In this document: one piece after another, positions 34,633 to 42,408 of the stretch
How the letters are laid out: the number at the start of each line of letters is the position of its first letter
How positions within the stretch are numbered: position 1 is the stretch's first letter
Source of the DNA: Streptomyces sp. NBC_01244
GTDB taxonomy: Bacteria; Actinomycetota; Actinomycetes; Streptomycetales; Streptomycetaceae
Length of the DNA stretch: 64,000 bases
Assembly (NCBI RefSeq): GCF_035987325.1
Contig: NZ_CP108488.1
Location: 496,001 to 560,000 of the forward strand
Direction: 5' to 3'
Made by a program: the position numbers and the translations under genes
The notes under the pieces: generated by a model
The model's input: only the letters and a program-made list of their open reading frames with translations
Told to the model about the DNA's origin: nothing
Databases searched by the model: none

Positions 34633-35100
34633 ATGCAGTTCCCCTCTGTCCGGCGTTGGGCCGTCGTCGCAGCGACCGCCGCGATCGCCGCACTGTCGGT
34701 CACCACGCCCGCGCAGGCCCGTGCCGACGTCTTCTACTTCGACGGGCAGAACAACGCGACCCGCCGCTGCATGGACGACAGCTTCGAGTACGGGCTGCGG
34801 GCGTACGCCTGCAACGGGCTCGACTTCCAGCAGTTCCGGTACTCCGACGGCACGTACCACGAGCTGCGGAACAAGGTCACCGGCCGGTGTGTCGACGACA
34901 GCGCCGCCTACGGGCTGCGGGCCTACGCCTGCAACGGCCAGTCGTACCAACAGTGGTCGGTCAGCAACACCACCGGCGGAACGACCTTCAGGAACCGGAA
35001 CACCGGCAGGTGCATCGACGACAGCGCCGCCTACGGGTTGCGGGCGTACACCTGCAACGGGCAGAACTACCAGAAGTGGTGGGGGGTCCACGCGAACTGA
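34633..35100 (+). CDS. Secreted ricin-type lectin with three near-identical repeats
   Basis: 155 residues from the ATG at 34633 behind TGGAGG. A signal peptide (VRRWAVVAATAAIAALSVTTPAQA) leads to a mature protein that is one ricin-type trefoil of three 40-residue repeats: RRCMDDSFEYGLRAYACNGLDFQQF, GRCVDDSAAYGLRAYACNG with QSYQQW, and GRCIDDSAAYGLRAYTCNG with QNYQKW. Each has two cysteines for an internal disulfide and the Q-x-W/F core. Repeats 2 and 3 are nearly identical, which suggests recent internal duplication. No catalytic domain is attached, so it is a free extracellular sugar-binding protein. It stands next to the gene for a membrane protein with a similar lectin domain. Confidence 0.9.
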   Translation: MQFPSVRRWAVVAATAAIAALSVTTPAQARADVFYFDGQNNATRRCMDDSFEYGLRAYACNGLDFQQFRYSDGTYHELRNKVTGRCVDDSAAYGLRAYACNGQSYQQWSVSNTTGGTTFRNRNTGRCIDDSAAYGLRAYTCNGQNYQKWWGVHAN

Positions 35101-35130
35101 CCGCGCCCCGCGGGCCCGAACAGCCGTCGG

Positions 35131-35152
35131 CCCCACCCCAACGGGGGTGGGG
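35131..35152 (+). terminator. Hairpin after the lectin gene
   Basis: 9-bp stem CCCCACCCC / GGGGTGGGG with a short loop, 31 bp after the stop. Downstream bases are G-rich without a T-run, so it is a weak call. Confidence 0.5.
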
Positions 35153-35242
35153 GTGGGGTCGACCGGCGTCGGGTCGGAAGCCGACGCACCCGAAGACAGG
35201 GGTGCACGGAGCTCCTCGAAGGACGTGAAGGGCGGCGCCTGG

Positions 35243-35248
35243 TAGAAT
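35243..35248 (+). promoter_or_regulatory. Possible -10 element (TAGAAT) just before a terminator
   Basis: TAGAAT at 35243-35248 matches the actinobacterial -10 consensus, and a strong intrinsic terminator begins 14 bp later. No good -35 was seen. If active, it would make a transcript of about 50 nt (small RNA or attenuated leader). Confidence 0.3.
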
Positions 35249-35261
35249 TGCCGACAACAGC

Positions 35262-35305
35262 AAGCCTCTTCGGCCGGATGCGCAATCCGGCGGGGAGGCT
35301 TTTTT
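35262..35305 (+). terminator. Strong intrinsic terminator with T-run
   Basis: Outer stem AAGCCTC / GAGGCTT and inner stem CCGGAT / ATCCGG, followed by a T tract to 35305. A true T-run is rare in this window. It lies between the lectin gene and the GNAT gene and would stop read-through or end a short leader RNA. The gap 35101-35428 holds nothing else clear. Confidence 0.8.
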
Positions 35306-35428
35306 CATGCCCTGGAGCCATCGCGCCCCGGGTTCCAACGCCGATCACCCGGGTGACGGTGGCCGCTCCCTCTAGGGCCGCTCCGGGCCGACGGCGCCCG
35401 CATTCGACCGTCCTTGCAAGGGAGTCCC

Positions 35429-36007
35429 GTGACAGACACTTCCATGCGCCTCGCGGCCACGGCCGACCGCGCCGCGGTGGAACGGCTGTGGCTGATGTTC
35501 CGCCATGACATGTCGGAGTTCCAGGGCGTGCTGCCCAACCCCGACGGCACCTTCCGCGACGAGTGGCTCCACCAGGCCTTCTCCGACGACTCCGATTGGG
35601 CTCCCCATCTCCTGACGAGCGATGACAGGCCCGTCGGCTTCGCGTTCGTCCGCGGCCTGACCGCCTCAACGCGCGTGCTGAACAGCTTCTTCGTGGTGCG
35701 CGGTGCGCGAAGGTCGGGGATCGGGCTGCGCGCCGTGCGGGAGATCGTGGCCTTGCACCCGGGCTCGTGGGAGATCGCGTTCCAGGACGCCAACACGGCC
35801 TCGGCGCGCTTCTGGCGTCGGGTCGCCACGGCGATCGCCGGCGACGCATGGGCCGAGGAGCGCAGGCCCGTACCGGGTCGGCCGGACCTGCCTCCCGACG
35901 TCTGGCTCTCCTTCAGCACCCCTGCCCGGACGAAGCCATCGCCTGCGCCGGCTCCGGTTCCGCGGGGCCGGCCCCTTGTTTACCTTACGGGTCGACCCGT
36001 AAGGTAA
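35429..36007 (+). CDS. GNAT family N-acetyltransferase
   Basis: 192 residues from a GTG at 35429, with AAGGGAG upstream. GNAT fold: MRLAATADRAAVERLWLMFRHDMSEF, GFAFVRG strand, then NSFFVVRGARRSGIGLRAVREIV, which is the acetyl-CoA pyrophosphate-binding R-x-x-G-x-G/A motif, and WEIAFQDANTASARFWRRV. The final 30 residues (PAPAPVPRGRPLVYLTGRPVR) are low complexity, and the last ten codons lie inside the 30-bp palindrome of the following TetR gene, so the natural end may be constrained by DNA sequence. The substrate is unknown. Confidence 0.88.
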   Translation: MTDTSMRLAATADRAAVERLWLMFRHDMSEFQGVLPNPDGTFRDEWLHQAFSDDSDWAPHLLTSDDRPVGFAFVRGLTASTRVLNSFFVVRGARRSGIGLRAVREIVALHPGSWEIAFQDANTASARFWRRVATAIAGDAWAEERRPVPGRPDLPPDVWLSFSTPARTKPSPAPAPVPRGRPLVYLTGRPVR

Positions 36008-36008
36008 A
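35979..36008. promoter_or_regulatory. Perfect 30-bp palindrome, TetR-type operator
   Basis: Arms TTTACCTTACGGGTC and GACCCGTAAGGTAAA are perfect complements over 15 bp. It covers the stop codon of the GNAT gene and ends 4 bp before the TetR ATG, leaving no room for a usual Shine-Dalgarno. A bound TetR dimer pair would block its own transcription start, so autorepression is expected. Confidence 0.85.
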
Positions 36009-36012
36009 TGCC

Positions 36013-36600
36013 ATGAGTTCCTCTCCACCCTCCAGGGGGCGCCCCAGGGATCCCCGGTCCCACGAGGCGATCATCAACGCGACGGCAGAGCTGGTGGCCG
36101 AGGTCGGCTACGCCGCGACGTCGATCGGGGCGGTGGCCGCGCGGGCCGGTGTCGGCAAGGACACGATCTACCGACGGTGGCCGGGCAAGCCGGAGTTGGT
36201 CTTCGAGGCCGTCTTCACGACCACCGATGACGCTCCGATCCCGGACACCGGAACGCTGGCCGGGGACCTGACCGTGCTGCTGCAGGGCCTGGTCGACGAG
36301 TTCCGGGCGCCTGCCGCCGGCGCGGCACTCCCGGGGCTGCTCGCCGACTTCGCCGCCGATCCGGAACTGAAGGCGCGCATCCGCGGCGACTTCCTGGCCC
36401 CGTCCAAGGAACGGCTGCTGATCATTTTCGAACGCGCCGTGGTGCGCGGGGAGATCGCGGCCGAAACGCCGGTGGACCTGGTCCTGGACACGCTGGCAGG
36501 AGCCGTGTTCTTCCACGTAGGACTGGTCGGGGAACACCCTGACCGGCAGTTGGCCACACGGCTGGCCACGGTCGTGGCCAAGGGAATCGAGGTCCGATGA
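36013..36600 (+). CDS. TetR/AcrR family transcriptional regulator
   Basis: 195 residues from the ATG at 36013. N-terminal TetR HTH: RGRPRDPRSHEAIINATAELVAEVGYAATSIGAVAARAGVGKDTIYRRWPGKPELVFEAVF, followed by the TetR C-terminal helical ligand domain (LLADFAADPELKARIRGDFLAPSKERLLIIFERAV, a TetR_C_11-like pattern). The start codon sits immediately after the 30-bp palindrome, so the mRNA is probably leaderless and self-repressed. It overlaps the following membrane-protein gene by ATGA, so the two are co-translated and that gene is the likely target. Confidence 0.95.
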   Translation: MSSSPPSRGRPRDPRSHEAIINATAELVAEVGYAATSIGAVAARAGVGKDTIYRRWPGKPELVFEAVFTTTDDAPIPDTGTLAGDLTVLLQGLVDEFRAPAAGAALPGLLADFAADPELKARIRGDFLAPSKERLLIIFERAVVRGEIAAETPVDLVLDTLAGAVFFHVGLVGEHPDRQLATRLATVVAKGIEVR

Positions 36601-36980
36601 ACAGCTGGTTTCTCGCGGCGGGCATCACCGCTCTGGGCGTGGCCGCCGTGCACATCATCGGCGGGGGCCGCGATGTGGCGCGCCCGCTGCTGTCCTCCGG
36701 GCTCGCGGACGAACCCAAGCGGGTCCTGCATGCCGTCTGGCACATGGTGAGCGTCGACCTGGTGCTCTCCGGACTCGCCCTGCTGTACCTCGCCCGGACG
36801 GACGGGGCTACGCCGGGCACTGGTCTGGTGGCCTGGTTCGTGGCCGCGCACTTCATCGCGTACGCGGCGACCTTCCTGGTCGTCACCCTGTCCGTCGGCT
36901 GGCCCCGGCCACTGCTCCGCCTGCCGCAGTGGATCCTGCTCCTGCCCGTCGCGGTGCTGGCAGCGGCGGGTGCCGCGTAG
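36597..36980 (+). CDS. Small four-helix integral membrane protein
   Basis: 127 residues; its ATG overlaps the TetR stop (ATGA). Four hydrophobic helices: about 3-22, 46-66, 77-99 and 105-125. Polar signposts are AVHIIGGGRDVARPLLSS and RVLHAVWHMVSVDL, with two conserved-looking histidines in the membrane interface (VHIIGG, HAVWH). No transporter family recognised. It is the second gene of a TetR-controlled unit, so it may respond to, or deal with, the TetR ligand. Confidence 0.8.
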   Translation: MNSWFLAAGITALGVAAVHIIGGGRDVARPLLSSGLADEPKRVLHAVWHMVSVDLVLSGLALLYLARTDGATPGTGLVAWFVAAHFIAYAATFLVVTLSVGWPRPLLRLPQWILLLPVAVLAAAGAA

Positions 36981-37412
36981 CCGGTTCACGGCCTCGTACT
37001 GTTCACCCATGCATCCCGGAAGATCCGTAGCCCTGCTGATCGGCAGGGCCGCTGGTGGACCTGGGCGGCTTCGAGCGTCAGCGACTACCCGGGCCTGTGG
37101 CCTCTGGGTACAACTGGAGCCGCTTGCACCCGGCAGCCACCCATTGAGCATCAGGGGATCATCGGGCTCTTTCGCCGTCTCCGTGGATCACGAGCTTCAG
37201 GTCCCGGCCGGCCGAGACGGTCGGTCGCGCCGGGCGGGACCGGCCGTGGCCGACCCGGCTCCGGGCGAGGCAGATATCCCGGGTGCCTCCGGCGCGTTCA
37301 GACGCACCCGTAGGCCGCCCGGCCCACACCTGGATCGCCACACGCCGTCCAGTATTTTAGATTTCGGCGGGTATGCGGGACTCCACCCGCTTTGACCGAA
37401 AGGGCTGCCCGC
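36981..37412. other. 432-bp region without a convincing gene
   Basis: No reading frame here has a start with a ribosome site and normal Streptomyces codon use. The only notable signal is an A/T-rich patch, TATTTTAGAT at about 37355-37364, 50 bp before the next ATG, a candidate -10 region for the EEP gene. A diverged gene relic cannot be excluded. Confidence 0.5.
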
Positions 37413-38519
37413 ATGGCTCGTCGCTGGTTCACATCCGCCCTGTGCGCACTCGCGCTTCTCGCACCGGGGTCACTCGGCGCGGCCTCGGCCGCCGAAGGAG
37501 GCCGGGCTTCTCTCCGGGTCATGACCCGCAACCTCTACCTCGGCGCCGACCTCGCGCCCGTTCTCGCCGCCACCAGCCCCCAGGGGCTCGTCGCCGCGGT
37601 GACCGGGGCGTGGGCGAACGTCCAGGCGACGAACTTCCCCGAGCGAGCCGAAGCACTGGCCGACGAGATCGCCGACAGCGACCCTCACCTCGTGGGCCTC
37701 CAAGAAGCCGTGCTGTGGCGCAGCCAGACGCCTGCCGGGCCGGGCAGCGCCACCCACGTCGAGTACGACTTCCTGCAGATCCTTCTCGATGAGCTCTCCG
37801 CCCGGGGCAAGCACTACACGGCCGTGGCCAGCGTCACCGTCGGCAGCGACTTCGAGGCCCCGCGCTCCACGCCCACCGGTCTGCAGGACATCCGCCTCAC
37901 CGACCGCGACGTGCTCCTGGCCCGCACCGACCTGCCCGCACACAACTTCTCCGTGGCCAACCCGCAGGCCGCCCGGTTCCAGAGCCACGTGCCCATCTGC
38001 CGACCCGTGCTCGGCTGCCCGCCCAATCCGGCCCTGCGGGTCGAGCGCGGCTGGGTCGCGGCCGACGCCACGCTGCGCGGCCACACCACCCGAGTGGTGA
38101 CCACCCACCTCGAGCCCGCGGCCCCCGCCGTCCAGGAAGCACAGACCGGCGAACTGCTCGCGGGCCCGCTGAACACCACGCTCCCCACCGTGCTGCTCGG
38201 CGACCTGAACTCGGCCGCCGGCGGAGTCGGGGCGACACCGGGAACCAACACCCAGAGCCACAACCGCCTCCTGGCCGCCGGATTCACCGACGCCTGGACC
38301 GCCACCCGCCCCCGCGACCCCGGATTCACCTGCTGTCAGGCCCCCAACCTGCTCAACCCCTCCTCAGCCCTCGCGCAGCGCATCGACTACGTGCTCTTCC
38401 GCGGCAAGTTCACGGCGCTGACGACCCACCGGGTGGGCCACGCCCGGACCGACCGCACCCCGTCAGGTTTGTGGCCCTCCGACCACGCCGGCGTCAGAAG
38501 CGTGCTCAAGCTGCGCTGA
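37413..38519 (+). CDS. Secreted endonuclease/exonuclease/phosphatase (EEP) family hydrolase
   Basis: 368 residues from the ATG at 37413 with GAAAGG upstream. A signal peptide (RRWFTSALCALALLAPGSLGAASA) is followed by an EEP fold: RVMTRNLYLGADL, PHLVGLQEAVLW (metal-binding Glu), VVTTHLEP (catalytic His), TVLLGDLNSA (Asp, Asn) and RIDYVLF plus WPSDHAGVRSVL (final Asp-His). All metal and catalytic residues appear present. Members act as secreted DNases, sphingomyelinases or phosphodiesterases; the N-x-Y-x-G start matches the group often annotated as secreted endonuclease or metallophosphoesterase. Substrate is not decided by sequence. The gene is convergent with the ABC exporter. Confidence 0.88.
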   Translation: MARRWFTSALCALALLAPGSLGAASAAEGGRASLRVMTRNLYLGADLAPVLAATSPQGLVAAVTGAWANVQATNFPERAEALADEIADSDPHLVGLQEAVLWRSQTPAGPGSATHVEYDFLQILLDELSARGKHYTAVASVTVGSDFEAPRSTPTGLQDIRLTDRDVLLARTDLPAHNFSVANPQAARFQSHVPICRPVLGCPPNPALRVERGWVAADATLRGHTTRVVTTHLEPAAPAVQEAQTGELLAGPLNTTLPTVLLGDLNSAAGGVGATPGTNTQSHNRLLAAGFTDAWTATRPRDPGFTCCQAPNLLNPSSALAQRIDYVLFRGKFTALTTHRVGHARTDRTPSGLWPSDHAGVRSVLKLR

Positions 38520-38567
38520 GGCACGGCCGCGCGGGCGGCGTACCGTCCCGCCACCCGCCGGCCGACC

Positions 38568-39443
38568 TCAGACGTCCCGGCGCCGTACGACCGTCACGGC
38601 AACGGTCACCGAGACGAGCGCCCAGGCCGCGAGCGCCGTCCAGGAGCCGGTGATCGTGCCCGGGTGGGCGCCCAGGCTGGTGTAGGAGTCCGGGTTCAGG
38701 GACAGACGTGCCTGGGCGGCGAGCGGGAGGTGGTTGCCGATCTCCCGCAGGGCCCGGTACCTGTCGCCGCCGAAGAGCAGGGGCAGGATGAAGAGGATCC
38801 CCACGACGGCGACGATCGAAGCCGTGGCGTGGCGGAGGACGGCTCCGAAGGCCATCCCGATGAGTGCGCAGACCGGGATGACCAGCGCGTAGGCCACGAC
38901 GGCCCGCAGGCAGCCGGGGTCGTGGATCGAGAGCCCGACGTGGCGGGACGCCAGCATCGCGTTGATGGTGAAGAACGAGGTCGCGGAGACGAGGGCGCCG
39001 AGCAGCAGCGTGGTCGCCGCGACCAGGGCCACCTTGGCCGTGATCACCGCACGCCGGTCGGGAACGGCCGCGAACGTGGTGCGGATCATCCCGGTGGTGT
39101 ACTCGCCGAAGATGGTGATGGCGCCGAAGGAGGCCGCCGCCAGTGCCATCACATCGACCGCGATGCTGTTCAGACCGTGGAACAACGGGTCGTACAGGTG
39201 GGGAGGTTCGCCGGGGAGCGGGGGGTGCGGCTGGTCGATGTACGGGAAGTCGGAGTGGACGGCGTTCACGTTGATCGCGATCGCGACCACGGCGCTGAGG
39301 ACGAGCACCCAGTAGGTCGACCTGAGCGAGCGCATCTTGATCCACTCGGCGGCGAGCAGGTCGGCGAATCCGGCCCTGGGTTCGGCCCCGGGTTCGGCCG
39401 CTCGCTCGGACGGCCGGGTACCGGAGGGGGTCGGCGCGCTCAT
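38568..39443 (-). CDS. ABC-2 type transporter permease
   Basis: 291 residues from an ATG at 39443, overlapping the stop of the ATPase gene by ATGA. Six membrane helices follow an N-terminal cytoplasmic segment (LLAAEWIKMRSLRSTYWVLVLS, the usual opening of this family), then SFGAITIFGEYTTGMIRTTFAAVPDRRAVITAKVA, the conserved coupling region of Streptomyces ABC-2 permeases. Partner of the ATP-binding protein encoded immediately upstream. Exports an unknown compound; such pairs next to a two-component system often handle cationic peptides or antibiotics. Confidence 0.92.
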   Translation of the reverse strand: MSAPTPSGTRPSERAAEPGAEPRAGFADLLAAEWIKMRSLRSTYWVLVLSAVVAIAINVNAVHSDFPYIDQPHPPLPGEPPHLYDPLFHGLNSIAVDVMALAAASFGAITIFGEYTTGMIRTTFAAVPDRRAVITAKVALVAATTLLLGALVSATSFFTINAMLASRHVGLSIHDPGCLRAVVAYALVIPVCALIGMAFGAVLRHATASIVAVVGILFILPLLFGGDRYRALREIGNHLPLAAQARLSLNPDSYTSLGAHPGTITGSWTALAAWALVSVTVAVTVVRRRDV

Positions 39444-40360
39444 CGGGGTTCTCCTGCGAGGTATTCGACGCTGTCGGCGGTGAGGGACATGAACGCCGAC
39501 TCCAGGGACGAGGTGTGGCCGGCCAGTTCGTGCAGCACGAGGCGGTGCCGGTGGGCGAGGTCTCCGATGCGGGCCGCCGTCAGGCCGGTGACGTGGACCG
39601 CCGGGCCGTCCGCCCGGTGCACCGACGCGCCCTCGGCGACCAGTACGGCCTCCAGGGCGGCCGAATCGGGGGTCTGGACCGTCACTCCCCGGGAGGCGTA
39701 CCGCGCCGAGAACTCCGCCAGGCTCGCGTCGGCGATGAGCCGGCCCCGGCCGATGACGATGATCCGGTCGGCGGTCTGCTCCATTTCGGCCATCATGTGG
39801 CTGGAGACGAGGAGGGTGCGGCCCTCGGCCGCGAGCTGCCGGAACAGGCCGCGCACCCACAGCACGCCCTCGGGGTCGAGTCCGTTCAGGGGCTCGTCGA
39901 AGAGCAGCACCGGCGGATCCCCGAGCAGGGCGCCCGCGATGCCGAGGCGTTGCTTCATCCCGAGGGAGAACCCGCCGATCCGGCGGCCCGCCGCCTTCGT
40001 CAGCCCGACTTCCCGCAGGACCTCGTCCACGCGGGACGGAGGGATGCGGTTGCCGCGGGCCAGGGCGGACAGGTGCGCCCGCGCGCTCCGTCCGCCGTGC
40101 ACGTCCTGGGCGTCCAGCAGCGCGCCCACGTGGCGCAGGCCGCGCGGGCGGTGCGAGAAGGGAACCCCGTCCACGGTGACGGTCCCGCCGGTCGGCGTGT
40201 TGAGGCCCAGGATCATCCGCAGGGTGGTGGACTTGCCCGCGCCGTTGGGGCCGAGGAATCCCGTCACCCGGCCCGGTTCCACAGTGAAGCTCAGGTCGTC
40301 GACGGCGACGGTGTCGCCGTACCGCTTGGTCAGTCCAGTCGATTCGATCACGGGGTCCAC
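39440..40360 (-). CDS. ABC transporter ATP-binding protein (drug/peptide export type)
   Basis: 306 residues from a GTG at 40360 (a GTG at 40351 is possible). Walker A GPNGAGKST at 37-45, signature GGFSLGMKQRLGIAGALLG, Walker B LLFDEPLNGLDP and the switch His in LLVSSHMM are all intact. The C-terminal extra domain of about 80 residues is that of CcmA/DrrA-like exporters. Forms an exporter with the permease whose start overlaps its stop. Divergent from the histidine kinase gene, 124 bp away, so that two-component system is its likely controller. Confidence 0.95.
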   Translation of the reverse strand: MDPVIESTGLTKRYGDTVAVDDLSFTVEPGRVTGFLGPNGAGKSTTLRMILGLNTPTGGTVTVDGVPFSHRPRGLRHVGALLDAQDVHGGRSARAHLSALARGNRIPPSRVDEVLREVGLTKAAGRRIGGFSLGMKQRLGIAGALLGDPPVLLFDEPLNGLDPEGVLWVRGLFRQLAAEGRTLLVSSHMMAEMEQTADRIIVIGRGRLIADASLAEFSARYASRGVTVQTPDSAALEAVLVAEGASVHRADGPAVHVTGLTAARIGDLAHRHRLVLHELAGHTSSLESAFMSLTADSVEYLAGEPR

Positions 40361-40484
40361 GCTGCCGGTGCGGGTACGGTCCGTGCGTCGGCCCGGGGTT
40401 CACACTGCGGCGCCCCGCAGGTAGCCCGGGGGATTAGGCCCGCGGGCCGATGTCCCGGCGGGCGGGCGCGGATACGATCGACCG

Positions 40485-41654
40485 ATGACCACCCTTCCTC
40501 GTCCACCCCTGCTCAGACGTGTGCCCCCGGGCGCCTGGGTGGGCGCCTTCTGGGTGACCCTCATCCTGGTGCGCACGCTGCAACGGCCGGACGAGCTACG
40601 CCACTTGGTCCAGTACAACGGCAACATCGAGGACGCGCCGCTGCTGGCCACCGCCGTCGTCACGACCCTGGGCGCGCTGCTGCTGTTCCGCGCGCCACTG
40701 GCGGCCGTGGCCGTCGCGCTCGCGGGCTGCGTGTTCTCGCTCGGGATGGCGGTCGGCGAGACGCCGTTCGTCCTGTTCCTGCTCGCCGACGCGGCCGTCG
40801 GGTACACCGCCGCGACCCGTCCTCGGCGGGTCTCGGTTTCCGCCGCCCTGCTCTGTTTCGCCACTCTGGCGGGCTACGCGGCCTGGGACCTGGCCAGCGG
40901 CGACTTCTTCAACCCCTCGGCTCCGGCCGGGCTCGCGTCGACCGTCGTCATCGCCTGGCTGATCGGCAACACGATCCGTCAGGACCGGGCGCACGCGGAC
41001 TCGGTGCGCGCCCAGGTCACGCGGCAGGCGGTCACCGCGGAGCGGCTGCGGATCGCCCGGGAACTGCACGACATGGTCGCCCACAACATCGGCATCATCA
41101 CCATCCAGGCCGGCGTGGGCAGCCGGGTGATGGACACCCAGCCGGCCGAGACGCGCAAGGCGCTCGACGCCATCGAGGCCACCGGCAGGGAGACCCTCGC
41201 CGGTCTACGGCGGATGCTCGGCGCGCTGCGCAAGGGCGAGGACGAGTCCGCGCCGCTGGAGCCGGTCCCCGGTCTGGCCGCCCTCGGCCAACTGGTCGGG
41301 CGGAGCGCGGCCGCCGGTGTCCGTATCGAGGTCCGCCGGCGGGGGGAGCGTCGCGAACTGCCCTCGGACGTGGACCTCGCGGCCTTCCGCATCGTCCAGG
41401 AGGCGGTCACCAACGTGGTGCGGCACTCCGGCACCCGGGACTGCACCGTGACGGTCGACCACCGCGGTGACGAGCTGGCCGTCGAGGTCGTCGACCTCGG
41501 CCGCGGGGGCAGCGTCGGCGGGTCCGGATACGGCATCGTCGGCATGCGGGAGCGTGTCGGCCTGCTGCACGGCGAGTTCAGCGCCGGGCCGCTCCCGGAC
41601 GGCGGCTTCCGCGTGGCGGCCGTACTGCCGGTACCGGTGGAGGCGGGCCGGTGA
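40485..41654 (+). CDS. Sensor histidine kinase, HPK7/NarX type
   Basis: 389 residues from the ATG at 40485. About four or five membrane helices in residues 17-162 with little external sequence, so it probably senses within the membrane. The dimerisation helix carries ERLRIARELHDMVAHNIGI, with the phospho-acceptor His195 in a HisKA_3 box. The HATPase has FRIVQEAVTNVVRHSG (N box) and GYGIVGMRERVGLLHGEF (G boxes). Its stop overlaps the response-regulator GTG (GTGA). Its position, divergent from the ABC exporter, suggests control of that exporter. Confidence 0.95.
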   Translation: MTTLPRPPLLRRVPPGAWVGAFWVTLILVRTLQRPDELRHLVQYNGNIEDAPLLATAVVTTLGALLLFRAPLAAVAVALAGCVFSLGMAVGETPFVLFLLADAAVGYTAATRPRRVSVSAALLCFATLAGYAAWDLASGDFFNPSAPAGLASTVVIAWLIGNTIRQDRAHADSVRAQVTRQAVTAERLRIARELHDMVAHNIGIITIQAGVGSRVMDTQPAETRKALDAIEATGRETLAGLRRMLGALRKGEDESAPLEPVPGLAALGQLVGRSAAAGVRIEVRRRGERRELPSDVDLAAFRIVQEAVTNVVRHSGTRDCTVTVDHRGDELAVEVVDLGRGGSVGGSGYGIVGMRERVGLLHGEFSAGPLPDGGFRVAAVLPVPVEAGR

Positions 41655-42337
41655 TCCGTGTCGTGCTGATCGACGACCAGCCGCTGATCCGTACGGGCCT
41701 GCGCGTCCTCATCGCCGACACCCCCGATCTGGAGGTGGTCGGGGAGGCCGGGAACGGCGCCGACGCCGTGGAGCTGGTGGCGCGGTTGCGGCCGGACGTG
41801 GCCATCATGGACATCCGGATGCCCGGCGCGGACGGGATCGAGGCCACCCGCCGGATCGACGCGGACCCGCGGTCGACGACCCGCGTCCTGGTCCTGACCA
41901 CCTTCGACGACGACGAGTACGTCTACGGTGCGCTCCGCGCCGGCGCGAGCGGCTTCCTCGTCAAGGACATGCCGCTGGAGTCCATCCTCGACGGGGTTCG
42001 GGTCGTCGCCGCCGGCGACGCCCTCATCGCGCCGAGCGTCACGCGCCGTCTCATCGGGGAGTTCGCGGCGCGGCCCGACCTCTCCCCCGGTGTCCGGCCG
42101 GGGGAACGACCGGGAGCCCGCCGGGTGGGCGTCGACGGCATCACGGACCGGGAGCGCGAGGTCCTGACCCTTGTCGGCCGCGGCCTGTCCAACACGGAGA
42201 TCGCCGGGGAGCTCACCATCAGTGTGGCCACCGCGAAGGCCCACCTCGCTCGGCTCTTCACCAAACTCGACGCGCGCGACCGCGTCCACCTCGTGATCCT
42301 GGCCTACGAATTCGGCCTCGTCGCGCCCCCGGGGTGA
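41651..42337 (+). CDS. Response regulator, NarL/FixJ family
   Basis: 228 residues; GTG at 41651 overlaps the kinase stop. Receiver domain: VVLIDDQPLIRTGLRVLI, phospho-Asp54 in VAIMDIRMPGADG, Thr in LVLTTFDDDEYV, Lys in GFLVKDMPLE. A Pro/Arg-rich linker precedes the LuxR-type HTH (ITDREREVLTLVGRGLSNTEIAGELTISVATAKAHLARLFTKLDARDRVHLV). Cognate partner of the preceding kinase; likely targets are the divergent ABC genes. Confidence 0.96.
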   Translation: MIRVVLIDDQPLIRTGLRVLIADTPDLEVVGEAGNGADAVELVARLRPDVAIMDIRMPGADGIEATRRIDADPRSTTRVLVLTTFDDDEYVYGALRAGASGFLVKDMPLESILDGVRVVAAGDALIAPSVTRRLIGEFAARPDLSPGVRPGERPGARRVGVDGITDREREVLTLVGRGLSNTEIAGELTISVATAKAHLARLFTKLDARDRVHLVILAYEFGLVAPPG

Positions 42338-42408
42338 GGTTCACCGGCGGATCCGGGTCTCCTGACCGTTGACCGCTCTCCTCCTCACCTGCCTGCTGGC
42401 CTGCCTGC

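Noticed and set aside
34742..35090. CRISPR-like or satellite repeat
   Set aside because: The repeats at about 42 codons are in frame and code for ricin-type lectin units, so they are protein repeats.
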